The translations under genes were made by a program, and so were the position numbers. From the NCBI GenBank assembly GCA_003249225.1, contig QKJQ01000027.1, forward strand, positions 453,395 through 517,394: 64,000 nt of DNA. The letters are read 5' to 3'. The notes under the pieces were generated by a model. That model ran no database searches, was not told the DNA's origin, and saw only the letters and a list, made by a program, of their open reading frames with translations. Positions 37,840 through 46,058 of the stretch are shown here, one piece after another. Origin of the DNA: Clostridia bacterium. Lineage in GTDB: Bacteria; Bacillota; Clostridia; Lachnospirales; Lachnospiraceae. Each line of letters opens with the position of its first letter. The stretch's first letter is position 1.

Positions 37840-38190
37840 CTACGTTCTGAGTATTTTTTCCATAGACTTTCCTTTCGCCAGCTCATCGATCAGCTTATCG
37901 AGATACCTGATCTTTTTCATGACAGGGTCTTCTATGTTCTCAACTCTGATTCCACATACTACCCCCGTTATTTTCTCGCACAAGGGATTAAAGTTTACAG
38001 CTGATTCCAGAAAATGTTCGAAGTCTGTACCCTCTTTAAGGTGTTTATCCACTTCCTCCTGACGAAACCCAGTCAGCCACTGAATGATTTCATCCACTTC
38101 CTCTTTCGTTCTGCCCTTACGTTGCGCCTTTGCTACATAAAGCGGATAAACACTGGCAAAAGTCATTGTATAAATCTTATGCTTCTCCAT
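37840..38190 (-). CDS. DUF2200 family protein
   Basis: 116 residues, soluble, mostly helical. The opening [19 protein letters not shown], then [17 protein letters not shown] and [22 protein letters not shown], is the conserved DUF2200 sequence. No activity is known for the family. AAAGGA precedes the ATG. Sits 64 bases upstream of the CoiA-like gene on the same strand, perhaps in one transcript. Confidence 0.85.
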   Translation of the reverse strand: MEKHKIYTMTFASVYPLYVAKAQRKGRTKEEVDEIIQWLTGFRQEEVDKHLKEGTDFEHFLESAVNFNPLCEKITGVVCGIRVENIEDPVMKKIRYLDKLIDELAKGKSMEKILRT

Positions 38191-38568
38191 ATAGAATCCT
38201 TTCTGCTATCCTCCTGCTGCATAGTCTTTTTTTCAGGTTAAACGTTCTGATTTTTATTTTACATTATTACCACAATAATATACTAGGATCAAAAGGTCAT
38301 GTGATTCATACTTGCATGAATTCGTATGACGTTGAGACCTAACATCATAATATAATATTGCACCTAATAAAACAACCCATCTGCCATTTACTTCATAGAT
38401 TCCTATTTTTACAAAAATCTATATCCATACTGTCCATTTACGAATTTTGGATCTTTATCGCTGATTTTATTTACATCACAGGATTTAATCTATGATTGAA
38501 CAAAATAAAGAATATGTCTGAGCACATTCTTCGCGTCGTACACGCTCATACTATGAGAATCTACCTTT

Positions 38569-38622
38569 CGCGTATGTACGCATCCTGCACGGAGGGCTTT
38601 TTATTTTATAGTAAAGTCGACG
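38569..38622 (+). repeat. Dispersed intergenic repeat, copy B
   Basis: Shares the uninterrupted core ACGCATCCTGCA and GGCTTTTT/TGCTTTTT plus TTTATAG.AAAG with copy A at 35408-35460, same order and spacing. Confidence 0.55.
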
Positions 38623-38642
38623 AACTTTCTAAAAAATAAAAA

Positions 38643-38681
38643 TCATGGCAGACAAATCGTTAAAAGATTCATCTGCCATGA
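38643..38681 (-). terminator. Terminator of the FMN reductase gene
   Basis: TCATGGCAGA (38643-38652) and TCTGCCATGA (38672-38681) pair perfectly, with T-rich sequence following on the minus strand. Confidence 0.85.
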
Positions 38682-38716
38682 AAAGTGTATACCTTTTTAC
38701 TAATCTTGTTATATCC

Positions 38717-39265
38717 TTATGCAGTCTTATCGATCCATGCAACAAAGGCTGCCATAAATCCATCCAGGAATTTTTTTGTATCTTCGTTGCTTAGTGCACC
38801 GTTTTCATCGAAAAGTGTATAAGAAGATCCGATGTAAGCTTCCGGCTGTGCAAGGGTCAGTACATTTAAGAATGCCAGTACCTGACGCAAATGATGATTT
38901 GCACCAAATCCACCGATAGCTCCCGGCGACTGGCTGATGACTGCTCCTGGTTTTCCACTCCAGACACTGTGTCCATATGGTCTCGAGCCTATATCCAGTG
39001 CATTTTTTAAAGCCGCCGGTATGGAACGGTTATGTTCCGGGGTAATAAAAAGTACAGCATCGAGTGCTTTCACTTCATTCCTGAAATCTGTATAAGCTTT
39101 TACCTCTTCACCATCGTAATCCTGATTGTAAAGCGGAAGGTCACCGATCTCTAAAATTTTAACCTCAAAACCTGCCGGTGCATTGTCCTTTATATAGTTA
39201 GCAAGGTTTCCGCTATATGAATTTTTCCGTAAACTACCTGATACAATTCCAATTGTTCTGCTCAT
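38717..39265 (-). CDS. NADPH-dependent FMN reductase family protein
   Basis: 182 residues from the ATG at 39265, with GGAGG 8 bases upstream. Flavodoxin-like fold: GSLRKNSYSGNLANYI (phosphate loop for FMN), FITPEHNRSIPAALKNALD and SQSPGAIGGFGANHHLRQ, the signature of the YieF/ChrR-type quinone, azo-dye or chromate reductases. Directly preceded by an Rrf2 regulator on the same strand (28 bases between stop and start), so it is probably the regulated target and helps against quinone or electrophile stress. Confidence 0.88.
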   Translation of the reverse strand: MSRTIGIVSGSLRKNSYSGNLANYIKDNAPAGFEVKILEIGDLPLYNQDYDGEEVKAYTDFRNEVKALDAVLFITPEHNRSIPAALKNALDIGSRPYGHSVWSGKPGAVISQSPGAIGGFGANHHLRQVLAFLNVLTLAQPEAYIGSSYTLFDENGALSNEDTKKFLDGFMAAFVAWIDKTA

Positions 39266-39293
39266 AATCATTTCCTCCATTAATTGAATTATT

Positions 39294-39701
39294 TTATTTG
39301 AATTCTTTTGTTATATCTGCCAAGGTAACAGCGGCTAATTTTTCTTCTGTACCTTTTTGTATGTTGCCGTATAAGGGAGTCAGTGTACTTTCTATCTTCG
39401 CTCCCACCGGACATTTATGGTTCGTATTGCTATGGATATCAAACAGTTCACGGTTATCTTCCACAGCCAGGAATATGTCAAGGAGGGTAATCTCTTCCTC
39501 AGCTCTCGCAAGTCCTGTTACCCCAAGTTTGGTACTGGACTTTATCAGGTCTGCCCTTTTGAGGCGGCTCATCAATCGTCTTACAAGCACCGGGTTCGTG
39601 TTAATACTGGAAGCAATATACTCGGATGTCAAAGGGTGGTCTTCTTTCAAGGCAATTAAGCTCAATATATGAATACTTACGGATAATTTGCTTGAATACA
39701 T
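39294..39701 (-). CDS. Rrf2-family transcriptional regulator
   Basis: 135 residues from the ATG at 39701, with an AAAGGAGG site; the longer frame to 39824 runs through the promoter. Winged helix typical of Rrf2: SKLSVSIHILSLIALKED, TSEYIASSINTNPVLVRRLMSRLKRADLI. The sensing loop has only one cysteine (HKCPVG), so an iron-sulfur cluster as in IscR or NsrR is not possible; it resembles the YwnA/HypR type, which uses a thiol. It probably represses itself and the FMN reductase. Confidence 0.85.
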   Translation of the reverse strand: MYSSKLSVSIHILSLIALKEDHPLTSEYIASSINTNPVLVRRLMSRLKRADLIKSSTKLGVTGLARAEEEITLLDIFLAVEDNRELFDIHSNTNHKCPVGAKIESTLTPLYGNIQKGTEEKLAAVTLADITKEFK

Positions 39702-39717
39702 TGTAGCACCTCCTTTT

Positions 39718-39752
39718 GTAACCATTATAGTTACTAATAAGCGATTTGTCAA
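39718..39752 (-). promoter_or_regulatory. Consensus promoter with overlapping inverted repeat for the Rrf2 operon
   Basis: TTGACA (39752-39747), 17 bases, TATAAT (39729-39724): an exact sigma-A consensus. GTAAC-N7-GTTAC (39718-39734) covers the -10 box, fitting self-repression by Rrf2. Confidence 0.8.
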
Positions 39753-39792
39753 GAACCAATTAAATTTTTTTAACAGTAAAATGCTTACAAAA

Positions 39793-39872
39793 AACACCCG
39801 AGCTTTTGGGCCGGTCTCCTGCATGTTAGTTTTTGGCTCTAACCAACAGGACCGCTCTCTGCTTCGGGTGTT
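39793..39872 (-). terminator. 80-base bulged hairpin, terminator or small structured RNA
   Basis: AACACCCGA/TCGGGTGTT closes a long imperfect stem with inner pairings CGGT/ACCG, CCTG/CAGG and GTTAG/CTAAC; the minus strand runs into GTGTTTTTTG. It lies 48 bases beyond the SHOCT gene stop. Longer and more structured than the other terminators here. Confidence 0.6.
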
Positions 39873-39920
39873 ATCACTTCATTTCATTCAGTTTTTGTCT
39901 GCTCGTTATGCAGCTTTTTA

Positions 39921-40823
39921 TCACAACTCAAGAATCTGTCTTTTCTTTTTTTCATACTCCTGTGGTGTAATAATTCCTTCCTCCATAAGCGCTTTGTACT
40001 GCCTGATTTCCTCAATCGTATTCGTAGGAGAAGACACTCTGACAGGTGCTTTCTGTGCAGCGGCAGCTCTTACAGTATGTTCGGCTGCATACGGGAATGA
40101 TACTTTTCTTAGTGCATACACTAGCTTTTCAATTTCTTCCATGTTCTGTTGATAGGAACGAAGATAGTGATTCACATCCGGATTGGTGTTGTTAAATCTT
40201 GGGCCATTCATATCACATTTAATCATCTTCCAGTAGGGATGCTCGAAATAAAGCTCCACGTTAAATGCCTTAAAGGGTTCCGGTAAATCAAGATGTTCAA
40301 GCGCAGCGGAATGATTCGGGTTTCTGTCATCCAGCCTGTCTAGAACACGAGCCATTTCCCGATTTCTTTCGAAAAGTTTGATCTGCGGCAATAAAGTCAT
40401 GACCCGATCCGGTACTGTGCTGGGATAATGAAGTATGCCTTCTGCCGATCCTTCGAACAATGGAGTCTCATCCTCTTTTATGATAAATGATTTTACATGC
40501 TTTCCTTCAAACACGGTTTTATCCAGATTCTTACTCATACAAAACAGTCGGTTCTGGTAGTCAAATGTCATTTTGGTATCCATAAGTCCAAAATCAATCC
40601 GTACAGACGCTGCGAATTTATCTTTCAGCTTTTGGTTTTGATCAAAAAAACTCAGATACTCCCGAAAATCCTGAATTGTAAGTTTGAACTTCATATCATT
40701 TTCCATATCAATTTTGTTATAACAATCACTGCAAACATATTCATCTTCAATTTTCGAAGAGAGAATCATTGGTATTTTACCGCCGCAAATGATGCAAGGT
40801 GGTTTATTAGAAAACAGTCCCAT
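39921..40823 (-). CDS. DUF4428 zinc-ribbon protein with SHOCT domain
   Basis: 300 residues from the ATG at 40823 (GGAGG 8 bases upstream). N-terminal DUF4428-like zinc ribbon CIICGGK...YVCSDCYNK, a middle part of unknown fold, and a C-terminal SHOCT motif (IEEIRQYKALMEEGIITPQEYEKKK). SHOCT is a short oligomerisation or binding module frequent in membrane-associated and phage-shock-type proteins. Overlaps the LemA gene by 17 bases, so the pair is translationally linked. No enzymatic motif was found. Confidence 0.7.
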   Translation of the reverse strand: MGLFSNKPPCIICGGKIPMILSSKIEDEYVCSDCYNKIDMENDMKFKLTIQDFREYLSFFDQNQKLKDKFAASVRIDFGLMDTKMTFDYQNRLFCMSKNLDKTVFEGKHVKSFIIKEDETPLFEGSAEGILHYPSTVPDRVMTLLPQIKLFERNREMARVLDRLDDRNPNHSAALEHLDLPEPFKAFNVELYFEHPYWKMIKCDMNGPRFNNTNPDVNHYLRSYQQNMEEIEKLVYALRKVSFPYAAEHTVRAAAAQKAPVRVSSPTNTIEEIRQYKALMEEGIITPQEYEKKKRQILEL

Positions 40824-41373
40824 ACTCATTTCCTCCACTTTTGTTTTTACTTTTCTCTGCCAGATATTCTCTTTGGCGAAAACCCAGCATACGTGAAATA
40901 ATGGAAACCGGAAACATCCTGATTTCACGATTTAACTTTGTTACGCTTCCATTGTAGATAAAGCAACTGGTGCGAACCATATTATCAAAGGTCTGCACCG
41001 CATCCAGTGTTTTTCTATAGGTTTGATTTTTTTTAAGTTCCGGGTATTTTTCTGCTGCCATGACAATGCTGCTCAATGCTATAACTATGATCCCTTCCTG
41101 CTGCATAACTTCATCCGGTGTGGATTTTGCTGTAATCATGTTTCTTTGAGACTGTACCAATTCTATCAGCAGTTCACTTTCAAGTTTGGCGTATTCCTTG
41201 GAATACTCTAAAAGAGCTGTCATAGCGTCAAAGCGGCAGGAAAGTTGAACACCGATCTGATTCATAGCATCGTTGATATTCTCATCCAGCATTACCAGTT
41301 TTCTCTGGGTGGTAATGATCCAAAGCAGAATGACTGCACCGATTACGGCAATTGTAATGAAAGTTGGTAGCAT
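40807..41373 (-). CDS. LemA family protein
   Basis: 188 residues. One N-terminal membrane helix (about 4-20), then the LemA pattern: N-terminal DENINDAMNQIGVQLSCRFDAMTALLEY, helices, and the closing FDNMVRTSCFIYNGSVTKLNREIRMFP. LemA proteins are anchored four-helix bundles of unclear function, possibly envelope scaffolds or stress partners. GGAGAG precedes the ATG. Followed in overlap by the SHOCT protein, with which it likely acts. Confidence 0.85.
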   Translation of the reverse strand: MLPTFITIAVIGAVILLWIITTQRKLVMLDENINDAMNQIGVQLSCRFDAMTALLEYSKEYAKLESELLIELVQSQRNMITAKSTPDEVMQQEGIIVIALSSIVMAAEKYPELKKNQTYRKTLDAVQTFDNMVRTSCFIYNGSVTKLNREIRMFPVSIISRMLGFRQREYLAEKSKNKSGGNEYGTVF

Positions 41374-41548
41374 AAAAACTCTCCTTTTTAGTTTTAGATA
41401 TCTGTTTGTGCTACTTTATCAGATTAATTCGACAAAAAAATATAAAATACACGAAAAACCATTTTTTAGACACGAATCATAGTTTCGTAAAACTTTCAAA
41501 TGTGGTAAAATCAGCTTTGAAAATCTTAGCACCATGTGGAGGATACAA

Positions 41549-42271
41549 ATGTTTCAGATTGCCGTCTGTGATGACAACATAAATGAACTGTCCAACCTAG
41601 CTCATCTGATCGATCAGTATAGAACAACGAAGAAGCTCAATTGCGAATATACCACTTTCACGAATGGATTTGATTTGATATCTGTTCTGGAAAAAGGCAG
41701 ACGATTTGATGTGTTTTGCCTTGATATCATTATGCCGGGTTTTTCAGGAATTGCAGTAGCAAAAGAAATCCGCACCTTTGATAAAACAGCACCAATCCTG
41801 TTTTTTACATCTTCACCCGAATTTGCTTTGGAAAGTTATACAGTGAAAGCCATTAATTATATTCTAAAACCAATAACCATGGAAAAGCTTTTTTTCTCAT
41901 TTGATGAACTGTTTGAACATATTAAAAGAGAAGAAGAGGATGCTGTGATTGTAAAAAGCAATGAAGGGATTCAGAAAATACTGATATCTAATCTTGTTTT
42001 TTTAGAAGTCGATGGCAGAAATGTACACTACCATCTTAACTCCGGTAAAGTTATCAAATGCACAGAATCCTTTGTTTTAGCCTGCTCTGCACTAATGAAC
42101 TACAAATGCTTTATCAAACCGCATCGTTCTTATCTGGTAAACATGCAATATGTGGATACGATTGAGAATAATCAGATAACCCTGCAAAATCTTTTCACGA
42201 TTCCAATCGCACAGGGCAAACCTAAAGAAATAAAGATGCAATATCTGAATTATCAGATGAGAGGAGAATAA
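41549..42271 (+). CDS. LytTR-family response regulator
   Basis: 240 residues from the ATG at 41549 (GGAGG 6 bases upstream). Receiver domain with AVCDDN (acidic pair), phosphoacceptor Asp near 58 in FCLDIIMPGFSG, and KPITMEKL; then a LytTR DNA-binding domain from about residue 140 (KILISNLVFLEVDGRNVHYHL ... SYLVNMQYVDTIENNQI). Typical AgrA/VirR-like layout. It precedes its GHKL kinase by 24 bases; no agrB/agrD peptide genes were found nearby, so the signal is open. Confidence 0.92.
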   Translation: MFQIAVCDDNINELSNLAHLIDQYRTTKKLNCEYTTFTNGFDLISVLEKGRRFDVFCLDIIMPGFSGIAVAKEIRTFDKTAPILFFTSSPEFALESYTVKAINYILKPITMEKLFFSFDELFEHIKREEEDAVIVKSNEGIQKILISNLVFLEVDGRNVHYHLNSGKVIKCTESFVLACSALMNYKCFIKPHRSYLVNMQYVDTIENNQITLQNLFTIPIAQGKPKEIKMQYLNYQMRGE

Positions 42272-42295
42272 GCACATGAATCGAGGGATTTTTAG

Positions 42296-43567
42296 ATGAT
42301 AGCAGCAACCATCGGACTTATACGATTTGGATTTTCTTTGATTTTTGGTATTACAGTATCGGTTCTTTTTGCAGGAATAGAACAAACAAAAAAGAACCGG
42401 TTCATCACCGGTCTGCTTTGCTTCCTTTTTCTTTTTATTCAAACGTTCTGCTGGCGACTGGTCGGAATTGACCTGACCTCTAAACTATACCCGTTGATTG
42501 TTCATCTGCCGCTGATCTTTCTATTCTTCTTTTATTTCAAACGGCCACTTCTCTTGTCCACGGTGAGTGTTCTTTTTGGTTATCTGTGCTGCCAGGCACC
42601 AAAATGGGTGGGGTTCCTGGCTGGCTCTCTCCTGAAAAGTCAGCTTGCAGATCATATTTTTTACATCATTGCCGTATTTATTTTCTATATTTTAATTAAA
42701 AAATATGTGGCAGGATCCGTTCACAGGCTTTTGAATACTTCCAGAAAGATTTGTTTGTTTTTAGGTGGAATACCCTTTTTTTACTATGCTTTCGACTATA
42801 TAACCACGATCTATACCGACACACTTTATATGGGAACAAAATGGGCGGTGCAATTCATGCCTTCCATCGTTTCTATTTTCTATTTATTTTTTATCGTTCT
42901 CTATTATGCTGAAAATCAAAAACAACTGGTTCTTCAGAGAGAACTTGACATGTTGGACGCCCAGCTAAGACTGGCACAGACGGAGTTTGCAACCATGCAG
43001 CAGCTTCAGCAGAATGCCGCATCCTATCGTCATGATATGCGCCACCATTTTACTTTGTTACAGGGTCTTGCAACCAAAGAAAATATAACAGGCATCAAGG
43101 AATACCTTAGCACTGCCCAGTCTGACATGGATGCCATTACACCACTGCGCTTTTGTGAAAATGAAACAGTTAATCTGATCTTGTCGGCCTATGTTGCAAA
43201 GGCAAAACAAGAGGACACGATTCTGAATGTGGAAGCCAGACTGGCAGATACACTACTTTTTCGTGATACAGAGCTTTGTTCTCTTCTCTCCAACTCCTTA
43301 GAAAACGCAATTCATGCCTGTGAGCGCATTCCGGATCGCGGCAAGCGCATAATACTTCTGCGCATGTATTCTAAAAACAACAAGCTTTGCATTGATCTGA
43401 GAAATCGTTATCAGGAAGAACCGGTCTTTCAGGATGGACTTCCAATAACAAAAGAAAAGGGACATGGCTTTGGAATAAAAAGCATTGTTAAAATCATAGA
43501 AAAACATGGTGGGGTATATCTGTTCTCCATTAAGGAGGAATGGTTCATATTTCAGGCCACTGCCTGA
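42296..43567 (+). CDS. GHKL sensor histidine kinase (AgrC-like)
   Basis: 423 residues. Six to seven membrane helices (1-200), a coiled coil, the H box YRHDMRHHF (phosphorylated His near 246), N box NSLENAIHAC and the ATP lid HGFGIKSIVKI. Lacks the HisKA dimer domain, as in quorum-sensing kinases of the AgrC/ComD group. It is in an operon with the LytTR regulator. The ligand is probably a peptide, by family, but none is encoded in the neighbourhood. Confidence 0.9.
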   Translation: MIAATIGLIRFGFSLIFGITVSVLFAGIEQTKKNRFITGLLCFLFLFIQTFCWRLVGIDLTSKLYPLIVHLPLIFLFFFYFKRPLLLSTVSVLFGYLCCQAPKWVGFLAGSLLKSQLADHIFYIIAVFIFYILIKKYVAGSVHRLLNTSRKICLFLGGIPFFYYAFDYITTIYTDTLYMGTKWAVQFMPSIVSIFYLFFIVLYYAENQKQLVLQRELDMLDAQLRLAQTEFATMQQLQQNAASYRHDMRHHFTLLQGLATKENITGIKEYLSTAQSDMDAITPLRFCENETVNLILSAYVAKAKQEDTILNVEARLADTLLFRDTELCSLLSNSLENAIHACERIPDRGKRIILLRMYSKNNKLCIDLRNRYQEEPVFQDGLPITKEKGHGFGIKSIVKIIEKHGGVYLFSIKEEWFIFQATA

Positions 43568-43668
43568 TGCCTGCATTGACATTTATATAATGCATCGCAT
43601 TCAGGCTTGTATGGTGATATTCCTGCCAAAAAGGATTTATCAAAACGTCGAGAGTAAGTAAACTCTTC

Positions 43669-44352
43669 TTACTGATCAAGGACATCAGCTTCGTTTGAAT
43701 ATCCCCTCTGCTCCCAAAAACCCTCGTACTCGGAATCATCGGATAGTTCTATACGGACAATCCATTTTGCCCATTTATAACCCAGCTTGTCTTCCGCTAC
43801 AAGCTGGAACGGGTACCCGCGTTCGGCCGGAAGTACTACATCATTCATCTTATAAGCGATCATGATTTCTTTATCAAGGATATCCTGTAACGGCAGAGAT
43901 GTTGTATAACCATCGTAGCAATGAAAAATAACCGTGTTGGCTGTGTCCTGAACCATTACATCATCAAACAGATCAGAAAGCTTTATTCCTTCCCATAAAA
44001 TTGTGGCAGACCAACCTTCCACACAGTTGAGAGTAACAACCTTTTCATAATGCGTCTTCTCAAGCACTTCATCATAGGAATAGGTCATCGGGTCGTCGAC
44101 CAGACCATCAATGGTAAGGGTGTATTCATCAATGGCAACTTCCTGTGGTCCTTCAATCGAATTATCCCGAAAATCCAAAATGGAAGAAAGATCTTTTCCT
44201 TCATATTCCGTTATTTCCGATGCAGCGAGTTCTTGAAGGCTGTTCTCATCCGATGAATTCGAAACAGTTCTTACTGTTCCACAACCACCAAGCATTACCA
44301 GTATCGATACCATCCAAAAAACAAAGATCAATATAGTAGATTTTCTTCTCAT
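43669..44352 (-). CDS. Sulfite-oxidase-like molybdopterin-domain lipoprotein
   Basis: 227 residues from the ATG at 44352 (AAAGGAA upstream). A lipoprotein signal ends in LGGC (Cys at about 24). The body is an Oxidored_molyb (SUOX/MsrP-type) domain: LTIDGLVDDPMTYSYDEVL, then VTLNCVEGWSATILWEGIKLSDLF, where the Cys corresponds to the molybdenum ligand, then FHCYDGYTTSLPL and GYPFQLVAEDKLGYKWAKWIVRIEL. The signal looks Sec-type rather than twin-arginine, which is odd for a pre-folded Mo protein; cofactor loading is therefore uncertain. Last gene of the Rieske locus. Confidence 0.75.
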   Translation of the reverse strand: MRRKSTILIFVFWMVSILVMLGGCGTVRTVSNSSDENSLQELAASEITEYEGKDLSSILDFRDNSIEGPQEVAIDEYTLTIDGLVDDPMTYSYDEVLEKTHYEKVVTLNCVEGWSATILWEGIKLSDLFDDVMVQDTANTVIFHCYDGYTTSLPLQDILDKEIMIAYKMNDVVLPAERGYPFQLVAEDKLGYKWAKWIVRIELSDDSEYEGFWEQRGYSNEADVLDQ

Positions 44353-44402
44353 ACAGTTCTTTCCTTTCTTAAAATGACAACGTACATTATGGTTACTGAA
44401 CA

Positions 44403-46028
44403 TTACTGTGCTTTCTTAGGCAGAATTGAACCATCCAGATCATCTATTGTTGTTCCCATGTATTCCACAGCATGACCACTTCGGTTATAGACAACATCTG
44501 CCTGTGTATAGTGACGAATGAAACATCCGGTTTCTAATTCAAAGGCCTCTCCAAGAGGTTCCCCAAGCGGTATATCCCAAAAGTCATACCATGAATGAAG
44601 ATGGTCAGCACTTGGCATGTTATTGTCGTCTGAAAAAAGTACATAACCATTGGAGAAAACTGCAGACATTGATGTAAACAATCGCATCCACTGTAAGTTT
44701 TCTTCTGACTGACGTTCTAAAAGTCTTGTTTCGAGGTCACCATCTAAATCAGTTACCACACGCCAACCCTCAAGACAGTTAATGACCGGTGAAGAAAGAT
44801 TGATTTCAGCCCAGCGAAGGGTTGTCTCGATTTGTAGTATATCTTCTCTTGAATAACCTTCGTTCCAGTTTGATTTATAACACTCCATGAACAACCCGTT
44901 AACGTATGGTGCGGAGAGCGGCACTTCTGACTTGTTGGCATTAACCAGCAGTAAGAAATCATCACCTACAGCTTCTCGAATTCTCTTTAAAATAGTGATT
45001 CTGGCATTCAACTCGTCCTCTGCGGTTAAATATGTCGATGACCAATCCAGTGTACCAGAGGTTGCATAGGTCTCCGACCACCAATCAAGCATAATACCAT
45101 CGAAAAGACCGCTGTTTTTAAGAGCTTCCACTCTCTTTATAAGCAGATCCTGAAAATCAGGGTTTGTAAAATCAACCAGTCCGCATACAGTTTCAGATTC
45201 CTCTACCACTCCGTCGCCATTCTCATCTTCTCCCCACCCAGGTGCAATGGATCCGTCTGAACGTCTTATCCAGTATGGTGAATCATGCGGCAGCTCACTT
45301 TTTTGCCAATATTCTAACCCAGACTCATCTGCAACGAGCATTGCTTCACGGTAATTGAGTGAACATAAAATAATAATATCCGGGTTTTCAGCTTTTAGCT
45401 CTTCGCGCATACTGTATGCCACATCAAAGAAATCCATATTTAATTCTGTTTCAAGCATGGAATATGGCTGTTCTTCGCTGGTATTCCAACCAATACCAAA
45501 AAGCCAGGTATCTCCGAATACCAGATCATGTCTTGCAATGGTACTAAGCTCATCTTCCATAAGGCCCTCTGTACCAGACCACGTCTGAAAAATATGTGCT
45601 GTTCTTCCAGACTCAATACTGTCAATCGCTTCCGTTGGAACTGCAAAAGTAATTGAATCCGTTGGTTCTGGCGCTGAAATTGGTGCAGATGAAGAAACCG
45701 GTGCTGATGCAGAGACTGTGTCTGATGCAGAGACCGGGCCTGGTGTAGAGACGGGAGTTGGTGTAGAGTCTGATGTTGGTGTAATGGTCATCGCTACCGA
45801 AACATCATCTGACTCTGCTTGCGGCTCGATTTCTTCTGTCTGAGAATAAAGTGACTTTGTGTCATTGTTATGCAGATCATCTTCCTGATGATCCATAATT
45901 CGAATAAAAAGAAGGATGAGAAGAATAAGAACTGCAGCAGGTACTAGCAGTATAAGCAGTTTCCTTCGTAAGTCAAAAGTATGGTAGGGGTGGTTATTTC
46001 TCTTTTCATTTTTCTTAAATCTGGTCAT
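44403..46028 (-). CDS. Membrane-anchored putative glycoside hydrolase
   Basis: 541 residues. Basic N terminus and one membrane helix (about 25-45), then a Thr/Pro/Ser-rich linker with short repeats (about 80-125), then a TIM-barrel-like domain of about 390 residues with FDGIMLDWWSETY, a strand ending in Asp-Trp-Trp typical of hypothetical glycosidase families (GHL group, and GH114/GH66 relatives). Substrate and activity unknown. It lies between the Rieske oxygenase and the Mo-type lipoprotein with gaps of 30 and 50 bases, so probably co-transcribed. Exposed outside the cell by its topology. Confidence 0.65.
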   Translation of the reverse strand: MTRFKKNEKRNNHPYHTFDLRRKLLILLVPAAVLILLILLFIRIMDHQEDDLHNNDTKSLYSQTEEIEPQAESDDVSVAMTITPTSDSTPTPVSTPGPVSASDTVSASAPVSSSAPISAPEPTDSITFAVPTEAIDSIESGRTAHIFQTWSGTEGLMEDELSTIARHDLVFGDTWLFGIGWNTSEEQPYSMLETELNMDFFDVAYSMREELKAENPDIIILCSLNYREAMLVADESGLEYWQKSELPHDSPYWIRRSDGSIAPGWGEDENGDGVVEESETVCGLVDFTNPDFQDLLIKRVEALKNSGLFDGIMLDWWSETYATSGTLDWSSTYLTAEDELNARITILKRIREAVGDDFLLLVNANKSEVPLSAPYVNGLFMECYKSNWNEGYSREDILQIETTLRWAEINLSSPVINCLEGWRVVTDLDGDLETRLLERQSEENLQWMRLFTSMSAVFSNGYVLFSDDNNMPSADHLHSWYDFWDIPLGEPLGEAFELETGCFIRHYTQADVVYNRSGHAVEYMGTTIDDLDGSILPKKAQ

Positions 46029-46058
46029 CTAAAACCTCCTGATAAAATAAAGAGAACG

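Larger units (their letters stand above)
38191..38716. other. Intergenic gap, 526 bases, with a dispersed repeat
   Basis: Contains copy B of a dispersed repeat (38569-38622) and the FMN-reductase terminator (38643-38681). No coding frame here has family resemblance or a ribosome site. Confidence 0.5.

Noticed and set aside
39793..39872. Possible integron attC site
   Set aside because: It is a long imperfect palindrome, but the RYYYAAC/GTTRRRY end boxes are absent and there is no integrase.
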